Part shown: positions 53,450-63,650 of the stretch, piece by piece | Layout: each line of letters opens with the position of its first letter | Numbering within the stretch: the first letter of the stretch is position 1 | Program-made: the position numbers and the translations under genes | Notes under the pieces: model-generated | Told to the model about the DNA's origin: nothing | The model's input: only the letters and a program-made list of their open reading frames with translations | Database searches by the model: none | NCBI RefSeq assembly: GCF_900580865.1 | Contig: NZ_UTBZ01000001.1 | Coordinates: forward strand, 558,001 to 622,000 | Length of the DNA: 64,000 nucleotides | Source of the DNA: Pseudomonas viridiflava | GTDB lineage: Bacteria; Pseudomonadota; Gammaproteobacteria; Pseudomonadales; Pseudomonadaceae | Reading direction: 5' to 3'

Positions 53450-54403
53450 ATGTCTGTGTTCACTCCCCTGGCTCGGCCCGAGCTGGAAACCTTTCTCGCC
53501 CCTTACGGGCTTGGCCGTCTGCTTGATTTCCAGGGGATCGCCGCCGGCAGCGAAAACACCAACTTCTTTATCAGCCTGGAGCAGGGCGAATTCGTCCTGA
53601 CCCTGGTCGAACGCGGCCCGGTGCAGGAGATGCCGTTCTTCATCGACCTGCTCGATGTGCTCCACGAAGCCGACTTGCCGGTGCCGTACGCGTTGCGCAC
53701 CACTGACGGTGTGGCGTTGCGTGAGCTGAAAGGCAAACCGGCGCTGCTGCAACCGCGCCTGTCCGGCAAGCACATCAAGGTCGCCAATGCTCAGCATTGC
53801 GCGCAGGTCGGCGAGTTGCAGGCGCATCTGCACCTGGCGACCCAGGGCGAGCGCATGATCAAGCGCAAGACCGACCGTGGCCTGGACTGGATGCTGGAGG
53901 AGGGCAACGAGTTGCTTTCGCACCTGAGCGATGAGCCGCGTGCCTTGCTGCAAAAGGCCTTGGATGAAATCAACGAGCGTAAAGACAAGATCCTCGCGCT
54001 GCCGCGGGCGAATATTCATGCCGACCTGTTTCGCGATAACGCGATGTTTGAAGGCACGCACCTGACCGGACTGATCGACTTCTACAATGCCTGCTCGGGG
54101 CCGATGCTCTATGACGTGGCGATCGCCTTGAATGACTGGTGCTCGGACGAGGGCGGTTTAATCGACGGGCCGCGTGCCCGCGCGTTTCTCGGCGCCTATG
54201 CGGCGTTGCGACCGTTCACGGCGGCGGAGGCTGAGTTGTGGCCGACGATGCTGCGTGTAGCCTGTGTGCGGTTCTGGCTGTCGCGGTTGATCGCGGCGGA
54301 GCAGTTCGCCGGGCAGGACGTGTTGATTCACGATCCCAAGGAGTTTGAGCAGCGCTTGGCGCAGCGGCAGCAGGTGCACACACCGCTACCTTTCGCCCTT
54401 TAA
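53450..54403 (+). CDS. thrB: Homoserine kinase ThrB (APH-fold type)
   Basis: Phosphorylates homoserine in threonine synthesis. The 317-residue protein is the choline/aminoglycoside-kinase-fold form used by Pseudomonas, not the GHMP type. GSENTNFFISLEQGEFVLTL (near 29-48) is the nucleotide loop and lysine-equivalent region; catalytic segment ANIHADLFRDNAMFEG (near 186-201) and LIDFYNACSGPMLYDVAI (DFG-like metal site) are intact. Confidence 0.93.
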   Translation: MSVFTPLARPELETFLAPYGLGRLLDFQGIAAGSENTNFFISLEQGEFVLTLVERGPVQEMPFFIDLLDVLHEADLPVPYALRTTDGVALRELKGKPALLQPRLSGKHIKVANAQHCAQVGELQAHLHLATQGERMIKRKTDRGLDWMLEEGNELLSHLSDEPRALLQKALDEINERKDKILALPRANIHADLFRDNAMFEGTHLTGLIDFYNACSGPMLYDVAIALNDWCSDEGGLIDGPRARAFLGAYAALRPFTAAEAELWPTMLRVACVRFWLSRLIAAEQFAGQDVLIHDPKEFEQRLAQRQQVHTPLPFAL

Positions 54404-54420
54404 AAGCTTCGTCGGAGCGC

Positions 54421-54564
54421 CGCCCGGAGCAGGCTCGCTTCCACATTGGTTCTGGGCCGGGCACAAATCTAATGTGGGAGCGAGCCTGCTCGCGAAGACG
54501 TCGGTACATTCAGTCTCTATGTTGACTGACACACCGCTTTCGCGAGCAGGCTCGCTCCCACATT
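54421..54564. repeat. Three REP units after thrB
   Basis: Units at about 54421-54447 (degenerate), 54472-54500 (GTGGGAGCGAGCCTGCTCGC) and 54538-54564 (its inverted copy) fill the gap between convergent thrB and znuA. Confidence 0.9.
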
Positions 54565-54574
54565 TATTGAGTTG

Positions 54575-55504
54575 TTACAACGATTCCAGGCACCCGGCCA
54601 GATCGTTACCTAACTTCTCCAGCACCTGCTCATAGCCCTGAGCCGTCGCCGGGGTGTACCCGCCCAACGCATCCAGCTCAGCCAGTTTCACCGGCAAACC
54701 CGCCACAAGGGTTTCGGCCAGACGCGGACGCAATGGCGGCTCACTGAACACACAGGTCTTGCCCACTTCCTGCAAACGCTTGCGCATCGCCGCAACATGC
54801 TGCGCACCGGGCTGCACTTCGGCGGCCACGCTGAACACACCGGCATGCTTCAGGCCATAAGCCTCTTCAAAGTAATCAAACGCTTCGTGGAAGACGAAGT
54901 AGGGCTTGCCTTCAACACTGGCCAGACGTTTCTTCAAACGCTGATCCAGTGCGTCCAGACGTTCGTCAAACGCCTTGGCGTTCTTCTGATAGCGCTCGGC
55001 ATTGGCCGGATCTGCGGTGCTCAAGTCAGCGGCCATCTTGTCGGCAATCACCCGCGCGTTCACCGGCGATAACCACAAATGCGCATCCAGCGTGCCCGGG
55101 CGATGATCGTGATCATGCTCGTCAGCCTCTTCGGCGTGGGAATGGCTGTCTTCAGCAAAACGCCGCAGCTTCATCCCCGGCAGATCCTGCACCGCGACGC
55201 TCGGCAGCGTACGACCGTTCAGCACGCGCGGCAGGAAACCTTCCATGTCCGGGCCAATCCAGTAGAGCAGATCCACCGATTGCACCTTCCGTACGTCGGA
55301 TGGCCGCAGGGCGTAATTGTGTGGCGAAGCACCCGGCGGTAGCAGCACTTCGGGAATCGCCACGCCGTCCTGCACGGCCGCTGCAATCAGCTGCAACGGT
55401 TTGATGCTGGTGAGGACTTTGACCTCGGCCTGAGCCGAACCGATCAGCAGAAAACTGGCGACAAAAGCCACAAAAACAGAAAAAAGTCGGGACACGATGA
55501 CCAC
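54575..55504 (-). CDS. znuA: Zinc ABC transporter substrate-binding protein ZnuA
   Basis: Periplasmic zinc-binding protein of 309 residues (306 if the second GTG, at 55495, is used). A signal peptide (about 5-26, ending AQA) is followed by a cluster A-I fold with metal-site histidines in ASPHNYALRPSD and the HLWLSP motif, and a charged His-rich loop (HSHAEEADEHDHDHR, about 120-134) typical of ZnuA. It is divergent from zur-znuC-znuB, and both sides share a Zur-box-like dyad. No strong ribosome site is seen at either start. Confidence 0.95.
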   Translation of the reverse strand: MVIVSRLFSVFVAFVASFLLIGSAQAEVKVLTSIKPLQLIAAAVQDGVAIPEVLLPPGASPHNYALRPSDVRKVQSVDLLYWIGPDMEGFLPRVLNGRTLPSVAVQDLPGMKLRRFAEDSHSHAEEADEHDHDHRPGTLDAHLWLSPVNARVIADKMAADLSTADPANAERYQKNAKAFDERLDALDQRLKKRLASVEGKPYFVFHEAFDYFEEAYGLKHAGVFSVAAEVQPGAQHVAAMRKRLQEVGKTCVFSEPPLRPRLAETLVAGLPVKLAELDALGGYTPATAQGYEQVLEKLGNDLAGCLESL

Positions 55505-55522
55505 TCAAGGAGGCGAGAACGG

Positions 55523-55535
55523 GTAACATAATAAC
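55523..55535. promoter_or_regulatory. Zur-box-like dyad between znuA and zur
   Basis: GTAACATAATAAC, part of GTAACATAATAACG, is an imperfect palindrome close to the Zur core GTTATAATATAAC. It lies 19 bases before the znuA start and 27 before zur, so one site could repress both directions when zinc is ample. Confidence 0.7.
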
Positions 55536-55561
55536 GTCTCTATCAAAACTCGTCGCCGCCC

Positions 55562-56044
55562 ATGCCTATTACACCGATTGCCAGCCGTCCCCACGACCAC
55601 TCACATTGCGTGCACAGCGCTTTGTCCGAGGCCGATACCTTGTGCGCCCAGAAAGGCTTGCGCCTGACCGCGTTGCGCCGCCGGGTGCTGGAACTGGTGT
55701 GGCAGAGTCACAAGCCACTGGGTGCCTACGACATTCTTGCCGTACTCAGCGAACAGGACGGCCGCCGCGCTGCGCCGCCGACCGTGTATCGCGCGCTGGA
55801 TTTCCTTCTGGAAAACGGCCTGGTGCACCGCATCTCCTCGCTCAACGCCTTCGTTGGCTGCGTGCACCCGGAGCACGCGCATCAAGGCCAGTTCCTGATC
55901 TGCCGCGATTGCCACGCCGCCATCGAACTTGAGCAAAAAGTGATCAGCGACGCGATCATCAACAGCGCCAAAGACGTTGGCTTCATCGTCGAAGCGCAGA
56001 CCGTCGAAGTCGTCGGCCTGTGCTCCGGTTGCCAGGGGGCTTGA
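55562..56044 (+). CDS. zur: Zinc uptake regulator Zur (Fur family)
   Basis: A 160-residue Fur-family repressor. A winged helix (about 20-90, [25 protein letters not shown]) is followed by a dimerisation domain with CRDC (near 117-120) and the terminal CSGC (near 155-158) that form the structural zinc site; sensor-site histidines occur in HPEHAHQG. It is the first gene of zur-znuC-znuB; the stop overlaps the znuC start. It was called np20 in older P. aeruginosa annotation. Confidence 0.95.
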   Translation: MPITPIASRPHDHSHCVHSALSEADTLCAQKGLRLTALRRRVLELVWQSHKPLGAYDILAVLSEQDGRRAAPPTVYRALDFLLENGLVHRISSLNAFVGCVHPEHAHQGQFLICRDCHAAIELEQKVISDAIINSAKDVGFIVEAQTVEVVGLCSGCQGA

Positions 56045-56829
56045 TGAGCAATGCGCTGATCCGTCTGGAGCAGGTCGCCGTCACGTTTGCCGGGCAGGCT
56101 GTGCTGGACAACATCGAGTTGAGCGTCGAGCCGGGGCAGATCGTCACCCTGATTGGCCCCAATGGCGCCGGTAAGACCACGCTGGTGCGCGCCGTGCTCG
56201 GCTTGCTCAAGCCGGACAGCGGCAGCGTCTGGCGCAAGCCGAAGCTGCGCGTTGGCTACATGCCGCAAAAACTCCACGTCGATCCGACACTTCCGCTTTC
56301 GGTGCTGCGCTTTCTGCGGCTGGTGCCGGGCGTTGATCGTCCGCGTGCGCTGGCCGCGTTGAAAGAAGTCGGCGCCGAACACGTCATCGACAGCCCGGTG
56401 CAAAGCGTTTCCGGCGGCGAAATGCAGCGCGTACTGTTGGCTCGGGCGTTGCTGCGCGAGCCGGAGTTGCTGGTGCTCGACGAGCCGGTGCAAGGCGTCG
56501 ACGTCGCCGGCCAGGCCGAGTTGTACAGCCTGATCACCCGTCTGCGCGACCGCCATGGTTGCGGTGTGTTGATGGTGTCCCACGATTTGCATCTGGTGAT
56601 GAGCACCACCGATCAGGTGGTCTGCCTCAACCGTCACGTCTGCTGCTCCGGGCATCCCGAGCAGGTCAGCGGCGATCCGGCGTTCGTCGAGCTGTTCGGC
56701 AAGAACGCGCAGAGCCTGGCGGTCTATCACCACCATCACGACCACGCTCACGACCTGCACGGTTCGGTGGTCAAAGGGCCGGTTATTGGCCAACCTCACG
56801 TTCACGGAGACAACTGCAAGCATGGCTGA
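56044..56829 (+). CDS. znuC: Zinc ABC transporter ATPase ZnuC
   Basis: A 261-residue ATPase of the zinc importer. Walker [11 protein letters not shown] (near 37-46), signature [16 protein letters not shown] and Walker [13 protein letters not shown] are present. The C-terminus is rich in histidine ([10 protein letters not shown]), a feature of ZnuC in gamma-proteobacteria. It overlaps zur by one base and znuB by eight bases. Confidence 0.96.
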   Translation: MSNALIRLEQVAVTFAGQAVLDNIELSVEPGQIVTLIGPNGAGKTTLVRAVLGLLKPDSGSVWRKPKLRVGYMPQKLHVDPTLPLSVLRFLRLVPGVDRPRALAALKEVGAEHVIDSPVQSVSGGEMQRVLLARALLREPELLVLDEPVQGVDVAGQAELYSLITRLRDRHGCGVLMVSHDLHLVMSTTDQVVCLNRHVCCSGHPEQVSGDPAFVELFGKNAQSLAVYHHHHDHAHDLHGSVVKGPVIGQPHVHGDNCKHG

Positions 56830-57610
56830 TTTTCTGTTGTATGCCCTGCTTGCAGGTCTGGCGTTGGCGATTGTTGCAGGTCCGCTGGGTTCGTTCGTGG
56901 TCTGGCGGCGCATGGCCTATTTCGGCGACACCTTGTCCCACGCCGCGCTGCTCGGTGTGGCGCTGGGCTTTCTGCTGGATGTCAGCCCGACCGTTGCGGT
57001 GACCGTAGGCTGCCTGTTGCTGGCGGTGCTGCTGGTCACGCTGCAACAGCGTCAACCGCTGGCGTCTGACACGCTTTTGGGAATTCTCGCACCAAGCACG
57101 CTCTCTCTCGGCCTGGTGGTACTAAGCTTCATGCATGAAGTGCGGATCGACCTGATGGCCTATCTGTTCGGCGACCTGCTGGCGATCAGTCCGACTGATC
57201 TGGCTTGGATTCTCGGCGGCAGCGCGGCGGTGCTGGTGCTGCTGGTGACGCTGTGGCGGCCACTGCTGGCGATCACCGTGCACGAAGAGCTGGCCAAGGT
57301 CGAAGGCCTGCCGGTCGCAGGCCTGCGCATGGCGCTGATGTTATTGATTGCGGTGGTGATCGCGGTGGCGATGAAAATCGTCGGTGTGTTGCTGATTACT
57401 TCACTGCTGATCATTCCGGCGGCTGCGGCACAGCGTCACGCCCGTTCGCCGGAGCAGATGGCACTGGGCGCGAGCCTGCTGGGCATGCTCGCGGTGTGTG
57501 GCGGGCTCGCCTTGTCGTGGTTCAAGGACACCCCGGCCGGGCCGTCAATCGTTGTGACGGCGGCCGCACTGTTTCTGCTGAGTTTTGTTCTGCCCCGCCG
57601 TGGGGTGTAG
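56822..57610 (+). CDS. znuB: Zinc ABC transporter permease ZnuB
   Basis: A 262-residue ABC-3 family membrane protein with about eight helices. The start at 56822 ([12 protein letters not shown]) overlaps the end of znuC; the ATG at 56786 gives a non-family leader. [30 protein letters not shown] near 16-45 is the family signature. It forms the inner-membrane channel with ZnuC and receives zinc from ZnuA. Confidence 0.96.
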   Translation: MADFLLYALLAGLALAIVAGPLGSFVVWRRMAYFGDTLSHAALLGVALGFLLDVSPTVAVTVGCLLLAVLLVTLQQRQPLASDTLLGILAPSTLSLGLVVLSFMHEVRIDLMAYLFGDLLAISPTDLAWILGGSAAVLVLLVTLWRPLLAITVHEELAKVEGLPVAGLRMALMLLIAVVIAVAMKIVGVLLITSLLIIPAAAAQRHARSPEQMALGASLLGMLAVCGGLALSWFKDTPAGPSIVVTAAALFLLSFVLPRRGV

Positions 57611-57647
57611 ACTTGGCCGCTTTTTGCGCAATTAGAGAGTCGCAGGA

Positions 57648-58361
57648 ATGAAGCCGTTCGCCTCCCGTTATCTGCTCCTTGTCGCATTTTCAGTGCTGCT
57701 GGGCGCCTGCCAAAGCACGCCGCCGGTGGCCGAAGTCCCCGATGCGCGGGCTACGGCCATCGCACAGCTGGAGCAAAGCCTGGCCAGCAGCGAACTGGCC
57801 ACCGCCGAAGATCAATTGGCCGCTTTGCAAACCGAAGCGCCCAACGACCAATCCCTTGAGCAATACCAGCGCCAACTGGCCGAGGCGTATCTGCGCCGCA
57901 GCCAGATCGTGCTGCAGAAGGGTGATGTGAATGCGGCCGCCACGGCGCTGAGCCGTGCCCGTGCGTTGATGCCGAAAGCGCCAGCGCTAACGGGTGGCGT
58001 GAATGGGGCCATCACCGAAGCGCGCAAGGCTGAGCTGGAAAAAGCTGAAGCCGCGTTGCTGGCGGCGGAAGCCAAGCCGAAAGCCAAGGTGATCGATCCG
58101 ACCGCCGAGAGCACCACGGTTGCGCTGAACATCACCGATAGCCGCAAACTTCGCCGCCAACTCGATGCGATCGCCGCTGATGTGGTGAATTATGAGTGTG
58201 CGGTGAGTATTCAGGCGCCGCGGACCAATGATTATCCGTGGCTGGCGAATCTGCTGACCAAGCGGGTGAAGAAGTTGAACCCGGATTTTGATCTGAAGAT
58301 TGAGAAGCAGATCGTGCGCACCGTACCGGCGCAGATGGTCTTGAGTCCGCGTAAACCCTAA
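57648..58361 (+). CDS. Lipoprotein of unknown function, PA5502-like
   Basis: A 237-residue lipoprotein with lipobox LLGAC (Cys near residue 20). The middle (about 33-150) is helical and Ala/Gln/Glu-rich with a TPR-like or coiled-coil look; the C-terminal 100 residues are mixed alpha/beta. It begins 37 bases after znuB, as PA5502 does in PAO1, but has no zinc-site pattern. I recognise no characterised family. Confidence 0.8.
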   Translation: MKPFASRYLLLVAFSVLLGACQSTPPVAEVPDARATAIAQLEQSLASSELATAEDQLAALQTEAPNDQSLEQYQRQLAEAYLRRSQIVLQKGDVNAAATALSRARALMPKAPALTGGVNGAITEARKAELEKAEAALLAAEAKPKAKVIDPTAESTTVALNITDSRKLRRQLDAIAADVVNYECAVSIQAPRTNDYPWLANLLTKRVKKLNPDFDLKIEKQIVRTVPAQMVLSPRKP

Positions 58362-58365
58362 AAGC

Positions 58366-58440
58366 ATCGCGAGCAGGCTCGCTCCCACATTGGATTCGTG
58401 TACGACACAGAACCAATGTGGGAGCGAGCCTGCTCGCGAA
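58366..58440. repeat. REP inverted pair between the lipoprotein gene and katE
   Basis: CATCGCGAGCAGGCTCGCTC at 58366 faces GAGCGAGCCTGCTCGCGAA ending at 58440, between two convergent genes. Confidence 0.92.
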
Positions 58441-58465
58441 AGCGGTCTTTCTATTCCCGAAGATC

Positions 58466-60604
58466 TTAAGCCGGAATGGCCTTGGCTTTAGGCTCCCGCT
58501 CCCAAACCCGATGCTGCCCGATCGCCGCAAAGAACGGCTTGGTCAACGACGGCACATCCTTGCCTTGCAGCAATCCAGCATCCGCCTCGAGCTTCAGTAA
58601 GTCCTGCAACTGCTTGGCATCCCCGTGCAACGCAATCGCCTTCAAATGCTTGTACGCCTCCAGCAGGTAATGCAAGGCCACGCCATCGCCGCTCAACGCC
58701 TTGACCGACGCCGCGCCACCCGGCACAAACACCGCATCGAAGATCACTGATGGCATGCCTTCCATGGACGCATCCACCGGCAGGCTTTTCCCGTCAGCGG
58801 TCTTCACTGGTGCCGAAGTAGGCCCCAGCAACTTGGCATGTGCACCTTCAGCCGCCAATGCCTTCTTCATCGCATCAATCGCTGCACCATCGACGCCGTT
58901 GGCCGCAAGAATCGCCACTTTTCGCGTCTTGATGTTTTCCGGCAACAGGTTGGCCTGGCTCAATGACGGCGAATGATCGAAGGAGGTTTTACGAGCCTCG
59001 ACCGTGCCTTTGCTTGGTGCCGGCAGGCCTAGATTGGCCGCGACGCGCTTGGCCAGTTCGAGGTCGATGTTGGCCAGAATCTCATTCACTTCCCGCGCAC
59101 GGATGAACTCGCGCTCAACCTTGCCCAGTTCGAAGCTGTAAGCGGCAATGATGTGCTCCTTCTCGTGATCGCTCATGCTGTTGAAGAACAACGTCGCCTG
59201 AGAGAAGTGATCACTGAACGACTCACTGCGCTGACGAATTTTGTTGGCGTCGATGCGTTCCGGGTAGCTCTCGAAACCGCCGTCCTGCGCGGCCGGCGGC
59301 GTTTCTTTCGGCCAGCCACCATCAATCGAGTTCGGCTCGTAAGACGCGCGGCCCTTGTCGATCACCGTGCGGTGCTGCGCATCGCGCTGGCCATTGTGGA
59401 ACGGCGCCACCGGGCGGTTGATCGGCAGCTCATGAAAATTCGGCCCGCCGAGTCGGCTGATCTGCGTATCGGTGTAGGAAAACAGCCGACCTTGCAGCAA
59501 CGGGTCATTGGAGAAGTCGATGCCCGGCACGATATGGCCAGGGCAGAACGCGACCTGCTCAGTCTCGGCGAAGAAGTTGTCCGGGTTGCGGTTCAACGTC
59601 ATTTTGCCGAGCGGCGTGATCGGCACGATTTCCTCGGGGATCAGCTTGGTCGGGTCGAGGATGTCGAAATCGAAGTCGTGCTCGTTTTCCTCCTCGATGA
59701 TCTGTACGCCGAGTTCCCATTCCGGGTAATCGCCCATCTCGATCGCTTCCCAGAGGTCGCGACGGTGGTAGTCGGTATCTTTACCCGCGAGCTTCTGCGC
59801 TTCGTCCCACACCAGTGAGCAAGTACCCGCAGTAGGGCGCCAGTGGAATTTGACGAAGCGCGATTTACCCTCGGCATTGATCAACCTGAAGGTGTGCACA
59901 CCGAAGCCCTGCATGCTGCGCAGGCTTTTCGGAATCGCCCGGTCGGACATCGCCCAGATGACCATGTGCGCCGATTCCGGCACCAACGAGACGAAATCCC
60001 AGAAGGTATCGTGGGCCGAGCCGCCGGTAGGGATTTCATTGTGCGGCTCGGGTTTCACCGCGTGGACGAAGTCGGGAAACTTGATCGCGTCCTGAATGAA
60101 AAACACCGGCATGTTGTTGCCGACCAGATCGAAGTTGCCTTCATCGGTGAAGAATTTCACCGCGAAGCCGCGCACGTCGCGCACGGTGTCGCCGGAGCCA
60201 CGCGGCCCCTGCACGGTGGAAAAGCGCACGAACACCGGTGTCTTTTTCCCCGGATCCTGTAGGAACCCGGCCTTGGTCAGCGTCGAATGGTTCTCGTAGG
60301 CCTGAAAGAAACCATGCGCGCCGGTGCCGCGTGCGTGGACGATGCGTTCCGGAATACGCTCATGGTCAAAATGCGTGATCTTTTCCCGCATGATGAAGTC
60401 TTCAAGCAGCGACGGCCCGCGCGGGCCGGCCTTGAGCGTGTTCTGGTTGTCGGCGATCTTCACGCCTTGGTTAGTGCGCAGGGCCTGGCCGGTGGCGTCG
60501 GAGCGAAACTTTTCCAGGCTGTCGAGTTTGGCGTTGGTGTTGGCGCGATCCGGGGCATCGGTTCCGGCCATCTGGCTTTTATCGGTCGTAGGCTTCTTGC
60601 TCAT
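58466..60604 (-). CDS. katE: Large-subunit catalase HPII (KatE)
   Basis: Heme catalase of 712 residues, the large clade II type. The start at 60604 ([14 protein letters not shown]) follows an adequate ribosome site; a reading to 60685 is not conserved. The catalase core (about 70-560) has the distal His in [12 protein letters not shown], the Asn in [11 protein letters not shown] and the proximal Tyr in [14 protein letters not shown]. The C-terminal domain (about 575-710, [20 protein letters not shown]) is the flavodoxin/DJ-1-like extension of HPII. It is usually RpoS-controlled. It is divergent from metN. It is not in PAO1's order at this place, so it is a lineage-specific neighbour. Confidence 0.95.
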   Translation of the reverse strand: MSKKPTTDKSQMAGTDAPDRANTNAKLDSLEKFRSDATGQALRTNQGVKIADNQNTLKAGPRGPSLLEDFIMREKITHFDHERIPERIVHARGTGAHGFFQAYENHSTLTKAGFLQDPGKKTPVFVRFSTVQGPRGSGDTVRDVRGFAVKFFTDEGNFDLVGNNMPVFFIQDAIKFPDFVHAVKPEPHNEIPTGGSAHDTFWDFVSLVPESAHMVIWAMSDRAIPKSLRSMQGFGVHTFRLINAEGKSRFVKFHWRPTAGTCSLVWDEAQKLAGKDTDYHRRDLWEAIEMGDYPEWELGVQIIEEENEHDFDFDILDPTKLIPEEIVPITPLGKMTLNRNPDNFFAETEQVAFCPGHIVPGIDFSNDPLLQGRLFSYTDTQISRLGGPNFHELPINRPVAPFHNGQRDAQHRTVIDKGRASYEPNSIDGGWPKETPPAAQDGGFESYPERIDANKIRQRSESFSDHFSQATLFFNSMSDHEKEHIIAAYSFELGKVEREFIRAREVNEILANIDLELAKRVAANLGLPAPSKGTVEARKTSFDHSPSLSQANLLPENIKTRKVAILAANGVDGAAIDAMKKALAAEGAHAKLLGPTSAPVKTADGKSLPVDASMEGMPSVIFDAVFVPGGAASVKALSGDGVALHYLLEAYKHLKAIALHGDAKQLQDLLKLEADAGLLQGKDVPSLTKPFFAAIGQHRVWEREPKAKAIPA

Positions 60605-60867
60605 CAGTCGTAAACTCCTCGGTTGACCCCGATGCTGGCCGGGGACTCTTGAGTGGTTCCCGGGCACGGCACCCAGGGTTTTCAAGTCGCTTACTTAGTG
60701 ACTGATGGGCTGCTTTGGACGTTCCTTTTTTATGACCTTTGATCTTGTTATTGCCAAATCGAAGGTTAATTGCGAAATAAATGCTAAGAACCTCTATACG
60801 GACAGGCTAAAATGCGCGCCCGGCTAACCGCTGATCCTTTTCTAACGCGCCCCACAAGGTTCGCTAC

Positions 60868-61875
60868 GTGATCGAGTTTCAAAACGTCCATAAGACTTAC
60901 CGCGTCGCCGGTAAGGATATTCCCGCGCTGCACCCGACCAGTCTCTCTATCGAGAACGGGCAGGTGTTCGGCCTGATCGGTCATTCCGGCGCGGGCAAAA
61001 GTACCCTGCTGCGTCTGATCAATCGCCTGGAGAACTCCAGCGGCGGCAAGATCATCGTCGACGGCGAAGAAGTCACCGCGCTGGACGCCAACGGCCTGCG
61101 CCGTTTCCGTCAGCAAGTCGGGATGATCTTCCAGCACTTCAACCTGCTTGCCTCCAAGACCGTGGCCGACAACGTTGCGTTGCCGCTGACCCTGGCCGGC
61201 GAACTGTCGGGCAGCGAGATCGACAAGCGCGTCGCCGAGTTGCTGGCGCGAGTCGGGCTGTCCGACCACGCGAAAAAGTACCCGGCGCAATTGTCTGGCG
61301 GCCAGAAGCAGCGCGTCGGCATCGCCCGCGCCCTGGCGACCAAGCCAAAGATTCTGCTGTGCGACGAGGCCACCAGTGCCCTCGACCCGCAGACCACGGC
61401 CTCGGTCCTACAACTCCTGGCCGAGATCAACCGCGAGCTGAAACTGACCATCGTCCTGATCACCCACGAGATGGATGTCATCCGTCGCGTCTGCGATCAA
61501 GTCGCGGTGATGGATGCCGGCGTGATCGTCGAGCAAGGTTCGGTGGCCGATGTGTTCCTGCATCCAAAGCACCCGACCACCAAGCGCTTCGTTCAGGAAA
61601 GCGAGCAGATCGACGAGAGCGAACAGCGAGATGACTTCGCTCACGTGCCGGGTCGCATCGTGCGTCTGACCTTCCAGGGCGAAGCAACCTACGCGCCGCT
61701 GCTCGGTACCGTCGCCCGGGAAACCGGTGTCGACTACAGCATCCTCGCCGGTCGCATCGACCGCATCAAAGACATTCCGTACGGGCAATTGACCCTCGCC
61801 GTCACCGGTGGCGACATGGAAGCGGCATTCGCCCGCTTCACCGCCGCTGACGTTCACATGGAGGTATTGCGCTAA
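60868..61875 (+). CDS. metN: Methionine ABC transporter ATPase MetN
   Basis: A 335-residue ATPase. Walker A GHSGAGKS (near 38-45), signature [15 protein letters not shown] and Walker [14 protein letters not shown] identify the ABC core (about 1-240). The C-terminal NIL/C2 regulatory domain (about 265-335) binds methionine and inhibits the transporter. metI starts at the last base of its stop codon. Another met operon may exist elsewhere in the genome. Confidence 0.95.
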   Translation: MIEFQNVHKTYRVAGKDIPALHPTSLSIENGQVFGLIGHSGAGKSTLLRLINRLENSSGGKIIVDGEEVTALDANGLRRFRQQVGMIFQHFNLLASKTVADNVALPLTLAGELSGSEIDKRVAELLARVGLSDHAKKYPAQLSGGQKQRVGIARALATKPKILLCDEATSALDPQTTASVLQLLAEINRELKLTIVLITHEMDVIRRVCDQVAVMDAGVIVEQGSVADVFLHPKHPTTKRFVQESEQIDESEQRDDFAHVPGRIVRLTFQGEATYAPLLGTVARETGVDYSILAGRIDRIKDIPYGQLTLAVTGGDMEAAFARFTAADVHMEVLR

Positions 61876-62549
61876 TGGAAGACCTGATCAGTTTCTTCAC
61901 CAATATCGACTGGTACGAAATCTGGCTGGCCACCGGCGACACGATGCTGATGCTCGGCGGTTCGCTGCTGTTCACCGTGCTGCTCGGCCTGCCGCTGGGC
62001 GTGTTGCTGTTCCTCTGCAGCCCGCGTCAGTTGCTGGAAAACCGTGGCCTGTACGCGTTCATGTCGCTGGCGGTGAACATCCTGCGTTCGCTGCCGTTCA
62101 TTATTCTGTTGATCGTGATGATCCCGTTCACCGTGCTGATCACCGGCACATCGCTGGGCGTGGCCGGTGCGATTCCGCCGTTGGTCGTGGGTGCGACGCC
62201 GTTCTTCGCGCGTCTGGTGGAAACCGCGCTGCGTGAAGTCGATCGCGGCATTATCGAGGCGACCCAGTCGATGGGCGCGACCACACGGCAGATCATCATG
62301 AACGCCTTGTTGCCGGAAGCCCGTCCGGGCATCTTTGCGGCGATTACGGTGACGGCGATTACACTGGTGTCCTATACGGCGATGGCCGGTGTGGTCGGCG
62401 CCGGTGGTCTGGGTGACCTGGCGATCCGTTTCGGCTATCAGCGTTTCCAGACTGACGTGATGATCGTCACTGTGGTGTTGCTGCTGATTCTGGTGCAAGT
62501 GCTGCAGATGGTGGGCGACCGTTTGGTCGTGCATTTTTCGCGCAAATAA
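61875..62549 (+). CDS. metI: Methionine ABC transporter permease MetI
   Basis: A 224-residue permease with five helices and the BPD_transp_1 EAA-like loop (EVDRGIIEATQSMGATTRQIIMNALLPEARPG, near 117-148). It overlaps metN by one base and precedes metQ by 77 bases. Confidence 0.95.
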   Translation: MEDLISFFTNIDWYEIWLATGDTMLMLGGSLLFTVLLGLPLGVLLFLCSPRQLLENRGLYAFMSLAVNILRSLPFIILLIVMIPFTVLITGTSLGVAGAIPPLVVGATPFFARLVETALREVDRGIIEATQSMGATTRQIIMNALLPEARPGIFAAITVTAITLVSYTAMAGVVGAGGLGDLAIRFGYQRFQTDVMIVTVVLLLILVQVLQMVGDRLVVHFSRK

Positions 62550-62626
62550 GCGGTTTTGTATTGAACAGATGAGCCGGCCATTCGCTGGCAGGCGCCAGAC
62601 GGGCGCTTTAAAAAGGAGTTAGCTGA

Positions 62627-63397
62627 ATGAAAAAACTGATCGCTGCTTTTGCTGCCGTTGCGGCATTCTCGGCCCACGCCGAAACCCTGACCGTAGCCGC
62701 CACCCCTGTGCCGCACGCGGAAATCCTCGAATTCGTGAAGCCGGCGCTGGCCAAAGAAGGCGTGGAGCTGAAGGTCAAGGTCTTCACCGACTACATTCAG
62801 CCGAACGTACAAGTCGCGGAAAAGCGTCTGGACGCCAACTTCTTCCAGCATCAGCCGTACCTCGATGAGTTCAACAAGGCCAAGGGCACTAATCTGGTGG
62901 CTGTGACCGGTGTGCACCTGGAGCCACTGGGCGCCTACTCGAGCAAGCTCAAGGACCTGAAGGATCTGCCAAGCGGCGCCAACGTGGTGATCCCGAACGA
63001 CGCCACCAACGGCGGCCGTGCGCTGCTGCTGCTGGCCAAGGCGGGTGTGATCACCTTGAAGGATCCGAGCAACATCCTGTCGACCGTCAAAGATATCGCG
63101 GCAAACCCGAAAGACCTGAAGATCCGTGAACTGGAAGCCGCGACCATCCCGCGCGTGCTGACCCAGGTCGATCTGGCGCTGATCAACACCAACTACGCGC
63201 TGGAAGCCAAGCTCGATCCGTCCAAGGATGCGCTGGTGATCGAAGGCAATGATTCGCCGTACGTGAACATCCTTGTGTCCCGTGCGGACAACAAGGACAG
63301 CGACGCGATGCAGAAACTCGCTGCTGCGCTGCACAGCCCGGAAGTGAAGCAATTCATTACCGAGAAGTACAAAGGCGCGGTATTGCCGGCGTTCTGA
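62627..63397 (+). CDS. metQ: Methionine ABC transporter substrate-binding protein MetQ
   Basis: A 256-residue NlpA-family binding protein. The signal peptide (about 1-18, cleavage after AHA) lacks a lipobox cysteine, so it appears to be a soluble periplasmic protein rather than the lipoprotein form of E. coli. Family sequences are VAATPVPHAEILEFVKPAL (near 24-42) and LDANFFQHQPYLDEFNK (near 67-83). It has a strong ribosome site (AAGGAGTTAG) and is followed by an intrinsic terminator. Confidence 0.94.
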   Translation: MKKLIAAFAAVAAFSAHAETLTVAATPVPHAEILEFVKPALAKEGVELKVKVFTDYIQPNVQVAEKRLDANFFQHQPYLDEFNKAKGTNLVAVTGVHLEPLGAYSSKLKDLKDLPSGANVVIPNDATNGGRALLLLAKAGVITLKDPSNILSTVKDIAANPKDLKIRELEAATIPRVLTQVDLALINTNYALEAKLDPSKDALVIEGNDSPYVNILVSRADNKDSDAMQKLAAALHSPEVKQFITEKYKGAVLPAF

Positions 63398-63414
63398 TTT
63401 GGGTGGCTGCAACG

Positions 63415-63446
63415 AAAAAGGGGACGCCATGCGCGTCCCCTTTTTT
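63415..63446 (+). terminator. Intrinsic terminator of the met operon
   Basis: GGGGACGC (63420-63427) pairs with GCGTCCCC (63433-63440) around a five-base loop, with an A run before and six Ts after it. It begins 18 bases after the metQ stop and can also act in reverse. Confidence 0.93.
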
Positions 63447-63483
63447 GTGTCTGGTGTTTGGCTTTGGAACTGTTGTGAAGCTT

Positions 63484-63632
63484 CCCCTCACCCCAGCCCT
63501 CTCCCGGAGGGAGAGGGGGCCGATCTTCAAGCTTTTCGAGCCTGAGTTCGACTCACAATTGCAGGTCGGCGCAACTCGAACAAACACCTCGGTAAGTTCC
63601 CTCTCCCTCCGGGAGAGGGCTAGGGTGAGGGG
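63484..63632. repeat. CCCTCTCCC-type inverted repeat pair, second copy
   Basis: CCCCTCACCCCAGCCCTCTC (63485) with a small GAGGG partner, and an inverted unit 63600-63632, separated by about 80 bases. It is the same family and layout as at 17412-17573. Confidence 0.85.
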
Positions 63633-63650
63633 CTTTTCGCTCTTCAGCTT

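Noticed and set aside
54421..54564. CRISPR-like regularly spaced repeats
   Set aside because: The units alternate in orientation, differ in length and spacing and match REP elements; no cas gene is present.
60668..60867. SAM riboswitch before metN
   Set aside because: The divergent katE/metN gap shows no conserved SAM-riboswitch stems, and no terminator-antiterminator pair is present.
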